Of a DNA stretch of 33,611 bases, positions 22,601 to 31,981 are shown in pieces. This stretch comes from Mesorhizobium sp. (GTDB lineage Bacteria; Pseudomonadota; Alphaproteobacteria; Rhizobiales; Rhizobiaceae). How positions within the stretch are numbered: position 1 is the stretch's first letter; every line of letters starts with the position of its first letter. The notes below the pieces were generated by a model. It saw nothing but the letters and a program-made list of their open reading frames with translations, did not search any database and was not told the DNA's origin. Position numbers and translations under genes: made by a program. The stretch covers positions 1 through 33,611 of the forward strand of contig JAIPUZ010000101.1 in the NCBI GenBank assembly GCA_022833215.1, given 5' to 3'.

Positions 22601-25600
22601 GATTGCCCGCCGCGCCGAAGGTGCCGGTGGAGTTGACCGTCACCTTGCCGGCATTCATGCCTGCGGCCCCCTGCGCACCGGCGCGGGCCACGACCATCGT
22701 GTCGGGAACTTCCGGGTTTCCGCTGGCACCGATCACCGGAGCCCCCGGAAGGCTCTTCACACCGTCGAGGTCGAGCGCAAGCGTGCCGCCGCCGCCGTTG
22801 ATGCTTTCAGCCTTTATGGCCACCGATCCGTCGCCAAGCACCGTGATGTCGCCGGAATGGATGACGACGACCTCGCCTCCCGCTCCGCCGGTGCCGCCGC
22901 CGACCGCGCCGAGCAACCCGTTGATCACCCCCGAGAGCCCGGGGCCGGAAGCATTGTCGAGAGCCGTCAGGACCATGTTGGCGTTGCCGCCGCCGCCGCC
23001 GATCGACTGCGCGACCACGCCATGCGCATTGGCGCCCTGCGTGAGGATGGTGCCGCTGTTGCTGACGACGACCTTTCCGCCGTCGCCGCCATCGGCGCCG
23101 AAGCCACCCACCGAAATCAGCGGAGCGGAGTCATCCGTCGTGATCAGCGAGTTCATGGCCAGGACGAGACCGCCATTGCCGCCGCCGCCGCCGACAGACT
23201 GAGCGATAATGCCATGGGCGCCATCGCCGGAGGTCTGGATGATCCCCTCGTTTTCGACCGTGACATCGCCGCCGCTTTCGCCGGTGCCGCCCGTGCCGCC
23301 GACATTGAGGCCGGCGACCGTGCTGCCCGTATCCGCGACGAGGCCCTGAACGCTCACGATGGACGAACCGTTGCCGCCGCCGCCGCCGATGGACTGCGCC
23401 ATGATGCCATGGGAGCCGGCGCCTTCAGTGACGATCCAGCCGGTTTCATCGGTGTCGGCGGGCTTGTTGGTTACCCGTACCGCGCCGCCGGTTCCGCCAG
23501 CACCGCCATCGCCGCCGAGATTGACGGCGTAGCGCTGCGACTGGTTGCCGCCGGTAACGCCGAGGACGAGGTTGATCATGACGCCGGCGTCACCGCCGCC
23601 GCCGCCGATGCTGCTGGCGCCGATGCCGACTGCGTCGATGCCCTTCGTGTAGATCAGCCCGGTGTTGTCAACCACAACCTCGCCGCTCGCGGCCCCGTCG
23701 CCGCCCGAACCGCCCAGATTGAGCTCCGCAGCCTGGCTTTGATAAGGTCCCTGAACCGTCGCCGAGATCACCGACCCGCCGATGCCGCCGCCGCCGCCAA
23801 TCGACTGGGCGCGGACGCCGAAGGCGCCGTCTCCCTGCGTGGCGATGATGCCGCTGTTGGCAACGGTGACGGAGTCCGCAACAGCTCCTTCGCCGCCGTC
23901 TCCGCCGACGCTGAGCGTCGCCGTATTCATCGTCGAGCCCTTGGTTTTAACCTGCAGGCCGATGGTGCGGACCGAGCCGCCGAGGCCGCCGCCGCCGCCG
24001 ATGGACTGGGCGAGAATGCCGTCGGATGCCTCGCCCTCGGTCAGGATCATACCGGCATTGCCGACGCGCACCTTGTCGGAGTGCGCGCCCTTGCCGCCCG
24101 TGCCGCCAACCGCGATGTTGGCCGAATTGGCCGCCATGACAATGGTCGATCCGGCCGTTCCGGCAATGCCGCCGCCGCCGCCGATGGACTGGGCGACGAT
24201 ACCGCGCGCCTCACCGCCCGTGGTGGCAATGATGCCTTCGAAATCGACCCCGACCGCGCCGGATACGGCGCCTTCGCCGCCATCGATCCCGACCTCCACG
24301 CTCGCGCTGGAGCTTTCACCGGCCTCGTTCTCGGACGAAACGCCGACCGACGTCGAGGAAGAGGTGCCGCCGCCGCCGCCGATGGACTGGGCGAGGATGG
24401 CGGTCGATCCGTCGCCAAGCGTCTGGATGCGGCCATTGGCGGACACGGACACGGTGTCGCCCTCGCCGCCGATGCCGCCCTTGCGGCCGATGCCGATGCT
24501 GACGGAACTTTTGGCGCCAGGGCTCATCGCCATGCTGGTTGCGGTGTTGCCGCCGCCGCCGCCGATGGACTGGGCCACCAGGCCATAGGAATTTTCACCC
24601 TGGGTCAGAATATCGCCGACATGATCGACGGTGACCTTGCCTCCTGCACCCGCAGCCCCGGTCGCGCCGCCCACGACGACGCTCATGCCAAGGCGCGCCT
24701 CACGCATGAGGCCCGCGCCGATGTTGTAATTCGCGTTGCCGCCGCCCCCTCCAATCGACTGGGCGACCAGACCATGCGAAGCCGCGCCATCGGTGACGAT
24801 GGTGCCATTGTGGCGCACGTCCACCGTGTCGCCGGCGCCTGCACCCGCACCCGAGCCGCCGACTGCGATGAGAGCTGCGAATTCCTGCCCCTGCGCGCCG
24901 CTGCCCATGGGTTTGACGCCGAGCACGAGATTTGCCCCGGCCTGGCCACCGCCGCCGCCGACGGACTGCGCGACAAGGCCGCTGGTGCCGTCACCGAAGG
25001 TGCGGATCAGACCGGGCGCGGCTGTTTCCACACCACCTTCCTGCGCATAGCCACGCGTGACGGTGACGCTGCCGGCATGGCCGCCCGAACCGCCCGAGCC
25101 GCCGACGCCCAGCGACACCGGCGATCCCTGCAACGAAACGACGCCGGTGACATTAATACCACCCACGCCGCCGCCGCCACCGATGGACTGGACGAGAACG
25201 CCCGCGCCACCGCCCGTGTAATCCGTGGCTTCGAGATTGTCTTCGTCGGCCCCGGCATCGGCAACGATGCGGCCATTGACGATGACATCGCCCGTGCTGT
25301 TGAAGGACACATCACCGGCATCGGCACCGGTTCCACCCGTACCGCCGACACCTGCGGCCAGCGCGACGGACTTCTTGTGCCCCGCCGAAAGATTGCCGGA
25401 GACGTTCAGCCCGCCGGAACCGCCGCCACCGGCAACGGACTGCACGAGCGCGCCAATGCTATCGCTGCCCTCCACGTAAATCTGGCCGTTGTGGGAAACG
25501 TTCACATCGCCGCTGATATTGCCTGCGCCGCCGAAGCCGCCGATGCCGAACACCAGCGAAGGCTCGCTGGTGTACTGGTCGGCCTGAATGCCGCCTGCGA

Positions 25601-28600
25601 TATTGATCGCGCCGGCACCGCCGCCGCCGCCAACCGACTGCGCCAGAAGACCGCGCGCGAACGAGCCGGCCGCATAGAGATCGGCATCGACCACAGCGTC
25701 AACGTCGTCACCCTTGCCGCCATCGCCGCCAAAGCCGCCAACACCGACCGTCAGCGCCGCATCCAGCGTCAGTCCGCCGGAGACGTTGATGCCGCCGGCG
25801 CCACCGCCACCGCCAACCGACTGCGCAATCACCGCGGAGCGGTTGTCGCCATTGGCCTGGACCTGCACGCGGTCCGCGCCCGGCGCGCCAATCGCAAGCC
25901 TGACGGTGGACGCATCACCGCCCGCACCGCCAAATCCGCCCACGCCAAGGGTTACCGCACGCGAATTCGAATTCTGCGGCTGGCCAAGGGCCAGGCTACC
26001 CGAAACGTTGAGGCCGCCCGAGCCGCCGCCGCCGCCGACCGACTGCGCGACAACGCCATTGGAGCCGCCCGATCGTGTGCGGGTGGCGTAAATTTCGCCG
26101 TCGTCGCCCTCGTCATAGGTGATGAGATCCCCATCCGAACCCCTGGCCCAGACATTGCCCGTGACCGTCGCCGTGACCGCCCCCGCATCGCCGCCGCCGC
26201 CGCCAAAGCCGCCAAGGCCGAGGCTGATGCCGGTTGCGGTGGATTTTGTGGTTGCCGAAAGCGAGCCGGACACATTGATGCCACCCGCACCGCCGCCGCC
26301 GCCAACGGATTGCGCAACAACGGCATCGGCATTGCGCCCTTCCGTCTGCGTGTCGCCGGTGCGCGTCAGCACAACAGCGCCGGCATCGCCCCCGGAGCCG
26401 CCGAATCCGCCGACGCCCACGGTGACGGCCGCCGAATCGCCGCCGCCAACCGCGACCGCGCCGGAAATATTGATGCCTCCGGAGCCGCCGCCGCCGCCGA
26501 TGGACTGGGCGGAAACGCCGAATGCGTCAGCGCCTGCGGTCAGATAATCGCCAACGACAGTTCCCGTCACACCCGCGGCATCGCCGCCCCCGCCGCCGAA
26601 GCCGCCGAGGCCAAGGCTCACCGCGCCGGAAAAACCGTTGCCGGTCGTCAGATTCGCGCCACCGGTGACATTGAGGCCGCCTGCGCCGCCCGCGCCGCCG
26701 ACCGACTGCATGAGCGCGCCGAACGAGCCAGTGCCATGGGTCTCTACATTGCCGGTCAGGCTCGCCACCACGGTGCCGGCATTGCCGCCGCCGCCACCGA
26801 ACCCGCCAATGCCGAGACCGATGTTTCCGGAGCCGTTCTGGCTGCCGGTGATGCCGCCGGTGACATTGAAGCCACCCGCGCCGCCACCGCCGCCGACCGA
26901 CTGGATCAGCGCTGCATGGGCCTGTTCGCCGCCGGTGAAGATGTTGCCGGCATGGGTGAGCGCCACAGAGCCGGCATCGCCGCCATCACCGCCAAAACCG
27001 CCGATGCCAAGGCCGGCCGTGCCGGCCATCTTCGAGATCGCAATGCCGCCGGTGACGTTGAAGCCGCCCGAGCCGCCGCCGCCGCCCAGACTCTGATAGG
27101 TCAGGCCGTAGCTGTTGTCGCCTTCCGTGAAGATGTCGCCCGTGACGATGCCGCTGACGGCCGCGCCATCACCGCCACCGCCACCAAACCCGCCAATGCC
27201 GACCATCAGGTTGCCGGCTCCCTGCGCGGCAGCGGAAATGCCGCCCGCGACGCTGAAGCCGCCCGAACCGCCGCCACCGCCGGCGGACTGCGCAAGGATC
27301 GCACCGGCATCATCACCGCGCGTGATGACAGCGCCATCCACGTTGGCCGTGACCGAAGCCGCGTTTCCGCCGCCGCCACCGCCGCCGCCAAGGCCGACGC
27401 CGACATTCCCGGCTCCCTGACCTGCGCCGGAGATGCCGCCCACCACGCTGAAGCCGCCGACACCGCCGCCGCCGCCGAGGGATTGGGCGACGATGGCCGC
27501 CGATCCGTCGCCTTCGGTAATGGCCCCGATCTTCAGATCGTCGTCAGCGCCGGTCGCGCCCTCGACCGTCAGCGCGACCGTTCCGCCGTCGCCGCCGGCG
27601 CCGCCCTGTCCGCCAAGCGAGACGCCGATGGTGCCGGCACCCGCGCCGGCAACGGCAATACCGCCGCTCACGTTGAAACCGCCGGCACCGCCGCCGCCGC
27701 CAACCGACTGCGCCAGAATGGCCGTGCTGCCGTCACCCGCCGTGCCGGTGCGCCCGGTGACGCCGAGGGTGACCCTCTTGCCGTCGCCGCCGCCGGCGCC
27801 CGAGCCGCCAAGACCGACATTGACCGTGCCGGCACCGGTTCCCGCGGCTGCAATGCCTCCGGACACATTGAAGCCGCCCGAACCGCCGCCGCCGCCGAGC
27901 GACTGCGCCACGATCGCATTCGAGCGGTCGCCGAGCGTCGTCACATCGCCATCGACCAGCGCATTGACGGTGCCGCCATCGCCGCCGCCGCCACCCGAAC
28001 CGCCGAGCCCGACGCTGACCGCGCCGCCGCCGGTGCCCGCCCCCATGATCGAGCCGGACACGTTGAACCCGCCCGAACCGCCGCCACCGCCGACCGATTG
28101 AGCGAGGAAGCCGGTTGCGTCGTTCCCTTCGGTAAAGATGGAGGCCGCATGCGCCACCACAGTGCCGGCATCGCCGCCGGAATCGCCTTTGCCGCCCAGG
28201 CCGACAGAGGCCGCACCGGCACCGACCCCGCCGCCGATGGACCCTGAAACGTTGAAGCCGCCGGCACCGCCGCCGCCGCCGATCGACTGCACGATCATTC
28301 CCGACGACTGGTTGCCGGTCGTATGGATCGTGTCTTCCGCATAACCGGATGCATTGCCGCCGGCGCCGCCTTCACCGCCGCTGCCACCGATACCCACGGA
28401 GATCGCCCCGGCTCCGATTCCGCCGGAAATCGACCCGGACACGGAGAACCCGCCATTGCCGCCGCCGCCGCCGACCGACTGCACGACGAATGCGCTGGAT
28501 TGCTCGCCTTCGGTGAGCACAGGACCTTTCACGCGGCCGGTGGCCGTACCACCGTCACCGCCCTTGCCGCCGGCTCCGCCGATGCCGACCGAGACCGAAC

Positions 28601-31472
28601 CGGCACCGAGGCCACCCGATATGGTGCCGGCCAGCGCATATCCTCCGGACCCGCCGCCACCGCCGACCGACTGCACCACAACTGCGCCGGACTGATCCCC
28701 GGTGGTGTGCACGCCACCCCCGATGGTTCCGGAAACCGAACCGCCATCGCCGCCGTCGCCGCCGCTGCCGCCAATGCCGGCGCTGATCGCTCCCGCCCCG
28801 ACGCCGCCGGAAGCCGACGCCGCAACGCTGAAGCCTCCGGCTCCGCCGCCGCCGCCGATGGACTGGAGGAGCGCGCCTGCCGCGTTTGCGCCCGTCGTCA
28901 CGATGGTTCCGTTGAAATCGATGTCGACCCGGCCGCCGTCGCCGCCACCGCCGCCGCTTCCGCCAATCGTCGCGGTCACGGCAAGGCCGGCGCCGCCATA
29001 GGCGGTGGCGCCCACGGCAAAGCCGCCGGAACCGCCGCCACCGCCTATCGACTGAGCCAGAAGCCCGGTCGAGAAATCGCCGGCGGTATTGATGAGACCG
29101 CCGCCGTCGCGCAGGATCACATTGCCCGCGGCACCGCCGCCGCCGCCACTGCCGCCGATGCCGACGCTGGCCGAAGCGCCGATGCCCACGCCGATGGTTC
29201 CCGCAATGGAGAAGCCGCCGGCGCCGCCGCCGCCGCCGATGGATTGCAGCAGCATGCCTTCCGAGAAGTCGCCGCCGGTCCAGATCTCGGTGAAACCGCT
29301 GGCGTTGACATCGCTGGCCGCGCCGCCCTTTCCGCCAGACCCGCCCAGAGCCACCGCTGCGGACCCCATGAAGCCCACGGACGAGGCCACGGACCAGCCG
29401 CCATTGCCGCCGCCGCCGCCGATGGACTGGGCGAACACGCCCCGCGAGCGCTCGCCTTCGGTGGAGACATAGGCGGGCTCATCGCCCGCACCGGCGAATG
29501 TCAGGTCGACCCGGCCGCCCTTGCCACCGTCGCCGCCGTCGCCGCCGAGGCTGACGGACGCAATGAGGCCGGCGCCGACCGTCCAGCCGCCGTTGCCGCC
29601 GCCGCCGCCAACCGACTGCGCAAAAATGCCATGGGAATCGGCTCCTTTGGTGGCGGCGCTGCCGCTGTGGACCACATCCACCCTGCCGGCATCGCCACCT
29701 CCACCGCCCCGGCCGCCGATCGTCAGGAGCGCGCCGCCCGCATTGCCGCCGTCGCCGCCGCCGCCTCCGATCGACTGCGCCTGGATGGCCGAGGACAGAT
29801 CTCCGCCAGTGATGACGGCGCCGGTGTTTTCGACGCGAACGGCGCCACCGAAGCTTCGCGTGTCGGAGGAGCCGCCAATCGACGCGTCGCCGCCGGAGCC
29901 GCCGGAGCCGCCGCCGGAAAAGACGCCGCCGCCCCTGCCGCCGGAACCGCCGCCGCCGCCGACCGATTGCGCGAAGATGCCCCGGGCCATCGTGCCGGAG
30001 GTGATGATGGTGCCACTGTTGGTCACCGTGACCGAGCTGCCATCGCCGCCGGCCTCGCCGTCACCGCCGAGGCTGACGAAACCATTGCTGCGCCCGCCCG
30101 ATCCGCCGCCGCCACCGACCGACTGCGCGAATATGCCGTCGGACCCGGTGCCCTGCGTGGTGATCTTGCCGGTGTTGGCAACGATGACAGTGCCGCCATT
30201 GCCGCCACGCGCGCCTTCGCCGCCGAGGCTGACCAGACCGCCGGCGCTGCCACCGTCGCCGCCCTGCCCGCCGATGGACTGGGCGAAAATGCCATGGGAG
30301 CCGGCGCCGGTCGTCAGGATCGTTCCGCTGTTGGCGAGATCGACCGTCCCGCCATGGCCGCCGGCTCTGGAGTCGCCACCGTCACCGAAGAGTCCGTAAG
30401 ACGCGCCGCCATTGCCGGCGCCGCCGCCAAGCGACTGGCCGAATATGCCATGGGCACCCCTGCCCGTCGTGGTCACATCGAGACTGTTCCGCAGAACCAC
30501 CCTGCCGCCATTTGCGGCGCTCCCCCCCGAACCGCCGCCGCCGGTGGCATAGCCGCTTCCGCCCGAACCGCCCACGCCCGCACGGCTCTGCACGACGATG
30601 CCATGGGCGTCGTCACCGTTCGTGGTCACCTTGCCGCTGCCGGTCAGCGTGACTTTAACGTTGCCGCCGGAGCCGGCAGCGCCGCCCGCCTTGCCGCCAC
30701 TTCCGAGATAGCTGTTGCCACCCTTGCCGCCATTGCCGCCGATGCTGGCAATGATGATGCCGGGGGCACCGCTTCCGGTCACAGCGCCATCGACCGGACG
30801 GTCGATGTTGAAGCTCTCGCCTGTCTCGCCGCCTCCACCCGATCTGGCAGGAACGAACAAAGCGCCGGCCCTGCCGTTTTTCCCGTTCGCAGCCCGCCTG
30901 ATGTCGGAGATGCCCGCCTGACCGGGAAGATCGGTATTCGCCACATCCGTGCCCGGATCGTCCAGCGGCGTGCCAACCTCCATTGAGCTCGTTATGACGG
31001 CTTCCGTATCCTCGCCGGCCGGCGTGCCGAAGGCGATGCCGGTGATCGGCGCGCCATTCGGCGCGACGGGCCGGCCATTCGAATCCAAGGAGAAGCTGGT
31101 CACGAATTCGGTGCCGGCCCAATAACCGGCGACGGTCTCTTCCACACTCCCCTGCTCGGTCGGGAACTCCATCTTGGAGCCCACCGCCGGAACGTCCAGA
31201 ATGCGGTATTCCTGTCCGTCCGCCGTCTGGGCGACAACGCCATAGGGAATTTTTTCCGTGACCGTGAGCTGCGTACCGTCCGGACTGACGATGACATCGC
31301 CGATATTGGCCGCCATCGTCGCCGTTGCGGACGACAACAGGGGAATGCAGGCCAGCGCCGTGGTCAGCAGCAACTCCTGAACACGGCGGGCAAGGAAGGA
31401 TCCGCTCCGGGCCCTTGCGTTGCCCGCGCCCGGGATCGGTCCCGCAGAATTCGTCACATGATGAGCAGCCAA
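19692..31472 (-). CDS. Giant glycine-rich repeat autotransporter (type V secretion)
   Basis: About 3,926 aa. No ATG precedes the signal peptide. AAGGAGG lies 5 nt before a TTG at 31472, which I take as the start; the frame extends 16 codons to another TTG. Residues 1-54 form a long signal peptide: a charged n-region with LARR, then ELLLTTALACIPLLSSATATMA. A short globular stretch (about 55-260) follows, then a passenger of about 3,000 residues built of about 48 units carrying QS[IVL]GGGGGxGG, each followed by a variable FNVSG/INVSG-like strand, GLGGxGGxGGD and a GxxxTxG turn. This should form a long beta-solenoid. Residues about 3,650-3,926 are the outer-membrane barrel (DYWGATSRTLSLRTGFEHRL, repeated aromatic strands, terminal SLRWKF). 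Role inferred: surface adhesin or matrix fibre. High GC makes the opposite strand open for thousands of codons; that is a shadow. Confidence 0.93.
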   Translation of the reverse strand: MAAHHVTNSAGPIPGAGNARARSGSFLARRVQELLLTTALACIPLLSSATATMAANIGDVIVSPDGTQLTVTEKIPYGVVAQTADGQEYRILDVPAVGSKMEFPTEQGSVEETVAGYWAGTEFVTSFSLDSNGRPVAPNGAPITGIAFGTPAGEDTEAVITSSMEVGTPLDDPGTDVANTDLPGQAGISDIRRAANGKNGRAGALFVPARSGGGGETGESFNIDRPVDGAVTGSGAPGIIIASIGGNGGKGGNSYLGSGGKAGGAAGSGGNVKVTLTGSGKVTTNGDDAHGIVVQSRAGVGGSGGSGYATGGGGSGGSAANGGRVVLRNSLDVTTTGRGAHGIFGQSLGGGAGNGGASYGLFGDGGDSRAGGHGGTVDLANSGTILTTGAGSHGIFAQSIGGQGGDGGSAGGLVSLGGEGARGGNGGTVIVANTGKITTQGTGSDGIFAQSVGGGGGSGGRSNGFVSLGGDGEAGGDGSSVTVTNSGTIITSGTMARGIFAQSVGGGGGSGGRGGGVFSGGGSGGSGGDASIGGSSDTRSFGGAVRVENTGAVITGGDLSSAIQAQSIGGGGGDGGNAGGALLTIGGRGGGGGDAGRVDVVHSGSAATKGADSHGIFAQSVGGGGGNGGWTVGAGLIASVSLGGDGGDGGKGGRVDLTFAGAGDEPAYVSTEGERSRGVFAQSIGGGGGNGGWSVASSVGFMGSAAVALGGSGGKGGAASDVNASGFTEIWTGGDFSEGMLLQSIGGGGGAGGFSIAGTIGVGIGASASVGIGGSGGGGGAAGNVILRDGGGLINTAGDFSTGLLAQSIGGGGGSGGFAVGATAYGGAGLAVTATIGGSGGGGGDGGRVDIDFNGTIVTTGANAAGALLQSIGGGGGAGGFSVAASASGGVGAGAISAGIGGSGGDGGDGGSVSGTIGGGVHTTGDQSGAVVVQSVGGGGGSGGYALAGTISGGLGAGSVSVGIGGAGGKGGDGGTATGRVKGPVLTEGEQSSAFVVQSVGGGGGNGGFSVSGSISGGIGAGAISVGIGGSGGEGGAGGNASGYAEDTIHTTGNQSSGMIVQSIGGGGGAGGFNVSGSIGGGVGAGAASVGLGGKGDSGGDAGTVVAHAASIFTEGNDATGFLAQSVGGGGGSGGFNVSGSIMGAGTGGGAVSVGLGGSGGGGGDGGTVNALVDGDVTTLGDRSNAIVAQSLGGGGGSGGFNVSGGIAAAGTGAGTVNVGLGGSGAGGGDGKRVTLGVTGRTGTAGDGSTAILAQSVGGGGGAGGFNVSGGIAVAGAGAGTIGVSLGGQGGAGGDGGTVALTVEGATGADDDLKIGAITEGDGSAAIVAQSLGGGGGVGGFSVVGGISGAGQGAGNVGVGLGGGGGGGGNAASVTANVDGAVITRGDDAGAILAQSAGGGGGSGGFSVAGGISAAAQGAGNLMVGIGGFGGGGGDGAAVSGIVTGDIFTEGDNSYGLTYQSLGGGGGSGGFNVTGGIAISKMAGTAGLGIGGFGGDGGDAGSVALTHAGNIFTGGEQAHAALIQSVGGGGGAGGFNVTGGITGSQNGSGNIGLGIGGFGGGGGNAGTVVASLTGNVETHGTGSFGALMQSVGGAGGAGGLNVTGGANLTTGNGFSGAVSLGLGGFGGGGGDAAGVTGTVVGDYLTAGADAFGVSAQSIGGGGGSGGINISGAVAVGGGDSAAVTVGVGGFGGSGGDAGAVVLTRTGDTQTEGRNADAVVAQSVGGGGGAGGINVSGSLSATTKSTATGISLGLGGFGGGGGDAGAVTATVTGNVWARGSDGDLITYDEGDDGEIYATRTRSGGSNGVVAQSVGGGGGSGGLNVSGSLALGQPQNSNSRAVTLGVGGFGGAGGDASTVRLAIGAPGADRVQVQANGDNRSAVIAQSVGGGGGAGGINVSGGLTLDAALTVGVGGFGGDGGKGDDVDAVVDADLYAAGSFARGLLAQSVGGGGGAGAINIAGGIQADQYTSEPSLVFGIGGFGGAGNISGDVNVSHNGQIYVEGSDSIGALVQSVAGGGGSGGLNVSGNLSAGHKKSVALAAGVGGTGGTGADAGDVSFNSTGDVIVNGRIVADAGADEDNLEATDYTGGGAGVLVQSIGGGGGVGGINVTGVVSLQGSPVSLGVGGSGGSGGHAGSVTVTRGYAQEGGVETAAPGLIRTFGDGTSGLVAQSVGGGGGQAGANLVLGVKPMGSGAQGQEFAALIAVGGSGAGAGAGDTVDVRHNGTIVTDGAASHGLVAQSIGGGGGNANYNIGAGLMREARLGMSVVVGGATGAAGAGGKVTVDHVGDILTQGENSYGLVAQSIGGGGGNTATSMAMSPGAKSSVSIGIGRKGGIGGEGDTVSVSANGRIQTLGDGSTAILAQSIGGGGGTSSSTSVGVSSENEAGESSSASVEVGIDGGEGAVSGAVGVDFEGIIATTGGEARGIVAQSIGGGGGIAGTAGSTIVMAANSANIAVGGTGGKGAHSDKVRVGNAGMILTEGEASDGILAQSIGGGGGLGGSVRTIGLQVKTKGSTMNTATLSVGGDGGEGAVADSVTVANSGIIATQGDGAFGVRAQSIGGGGGIGGSVISATVQGPYQSQAAELNLGGSGGDGAASGEVVVDNTGLIYTKGIDAVGIGASSIGGGGGDAGVMINLVLGVTGGNQSQRYAVNLGGDGGAGGTGGAVRVTNKPADTDETGWIVTEGAGSHGIMAQSIGGGGGNGSSIVSVQGLVADTGSTVAGLNVGGTGGTGESGGDVTVENEGIIQTSGDGAHGIIAQSVGGGGGNGGLVLAMNSLITTDDSAPLISVGGFGADGGDGGKVVVSNSGTILTQGANAHGVVAQSIGGGGGNANMVLTALDNASGPGLSGVINGLLGAVGGGTGGAGGEVVVIHSGDITVLGDGSVAIKAESINGGGGTLALDLDGVKSLPGAPVIGASGNPEVPDTMVVARAGAQGAAGMNAGKVTVNSTGTFGAAGNLSFGDLAQAIGGGGGTVDVRARLGADNGDPDAVPLHFELALGGQDGTGNRGGDILASQTGEVVTTGLLSAAVLSQSIGGGGGVAVGNFLNDTDAAFGDIRLELGALGSQGEQAGNVVREQIGRIATTGDRATAALLQSIGAGGGASVASVSGAAGNVGASLGAKDAAGGHGGSVEGIFSGAVTTGDGSVGLMLQSIGAGGGDVRVAGTGIASVSLGGSNHAEGDGGMVSLVNDGAIVTAGAGAHGVLLQSIGGGGGSVFGADSQTTVALNSENRGNGGAVSFTQSDEIVVLGDDAYGVIAQSLGGGGGWVDGIFAGSAGGEGSGGAIGLDISDLIFAAGANSIGVFAQSRGQDGAGDIAMTLGGLVRGGSGRGAAVVVDGGADNHLLATGSLSAVSGWAVRGSDGNDTVESTGLTIGNVDLGSGENRFLNRADAVFMAFDTIGLGDGAGGALPAAVADGVATFTNDGTFLMGLSAPRWAEDLASGYVFPDFDDEEDPATNLLFGSRVVSEVALDGNFVQTDAGHMEFDVAFGPYASDRVNVTGDALVAGNGRINLMWLENARPVTLFATEGQGVDNGLSVPGTLALDYGIVGDEDGIHLTVQSDFGREFLRPNERRLGAHMDSALQVGDASGIGRLMAALGNMEEGQEELYKTVFGELNPEGHVAPLHTQYRTAAGFRERMLECRWSGSDAENCLWADAGVAKLDQKATQDYWGATSRTLSLRTGFEHRLEDGWSVSGALGYNRMDRLFVDDERFNGQGHGFDVGFGARRAFGNGFDLAFTATGGWQWYDTTRSVNVFEPGLGTASGNSGYGQLSAEIGYTAEAESLTLRPALAFTGTALHTGSYAERGLGGIGVRMSSHTQYIGEVEPKLSLGYRFEAGDGVEGLLSLSGGWAYRSTDMIETPISFIGASTAAAPAMIATPLDRSNWKIGASAELQSLKGWSVEAGYQGQFGSYTDVHSGSVSLRWKF
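21540..30600 (-). repeat. Array of about 48 degenerate QSIGGGGG-coding repeats
   Basis: Read on the minus strand, each unit encodes a variant of AQSIGGGGGxGG followed by a strand and GGxGG turns. I counted 48 units by eye, including degenerate ends (QSRAGVGG at the N-terminal end, QSRGQDGAG at the C-terminal end). Central units (about the 9th to 29th) are the most alike, with FNVSGGI, FSVSG or INVSG after the glycines. Later units lose the second GG and diverge. Unit spacing varies from about 40 to 90 residues, so it is not an exact tandem array. Confidence 0.85.
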
Positions 31473-31981
31473 TTCCGCCTCCTTCCCACATCTTGCGGCG
31501 CAGGAAGAAATCCGAGGCAATCACACGCACCCATCAAATGGGGCAGGAAAAGGCTACAGTTCATCAAATCGACAAATGCAAACTCCCGGTCGCGGGAGCC
31601 TTTCCATGTGTATTCTGAGCGGAATTCGTCCAGCCAAGCACTGCCGCGAGTTTTGCAACAGCATGTGGCACCGTTTCAATTCCCGTAAATGGGGGGATGG
31701 CACCAGCTCATCCCCGAACGCCGCGGCGGGATGATGCCGGCGAGCCGATCTCTTCGAGCAATGCCGGCTCGGCGGCGGTCAAAAACGGGACCGGTCCGAC
31801 ACGCGGCCAGTGCAGACCCTTTCCAACCGCTCGAAGCCGAATCCAAAGTACTATTTTTCAGCGTATGGAGGACCTTGTCCGCAGGCTTGCGTTGGCGTAC
31901 TCGGAGGCCATCGGATTTTTGGGCTGACTGGCGGCACCGGGGAGCGGTGCTGCGTTCCAGCTTCATGACATTGGGGATGTG
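31473..31981. other. Divergent intergenic region between autotransporter and aconitase genes
   Basis: About 0.5 kb without a supported gene. A plus-strand frame at 31697-31927 (76 codons) has Arg/Pro/Ser-rich, random-looking composition and no good ribosome site. The region must hold both divergent promoters, but I could not place a confident -35/-10 pair for either. The A/T-richer patches at 31540-31600 and 31840-31865 are the likeliest places. Confidence 0.5.

Noticed and set aside
18411-28247. A plus-strand open frame of more than 3,200 codons (and another at 28323-30986) opposite the autotransporter and its neighbours
   Set aside because: It runs through several real minus-strand genes, has Ala/Asp/Gly/Arg-rich monotony repeating as a mirror of the glycine repeats, and has no domain motifs. 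It is an antisense shadow caused by high GC and lack of T/A-rich stop codons.
21540-30600. Possible CRISPR or satellite-like DNA array
   Set aside because: Repeats are degenerate, irregularly spaced and in frame with one protein; spacers are not unique sequences between identical repeats.
31697-31927. A 76-codon plus-strand ORF between the autotransporter and acnB
   Set aside because: Low-complexity Arg/Ser/Pro composition, no ribosome site, no recognisable motif.
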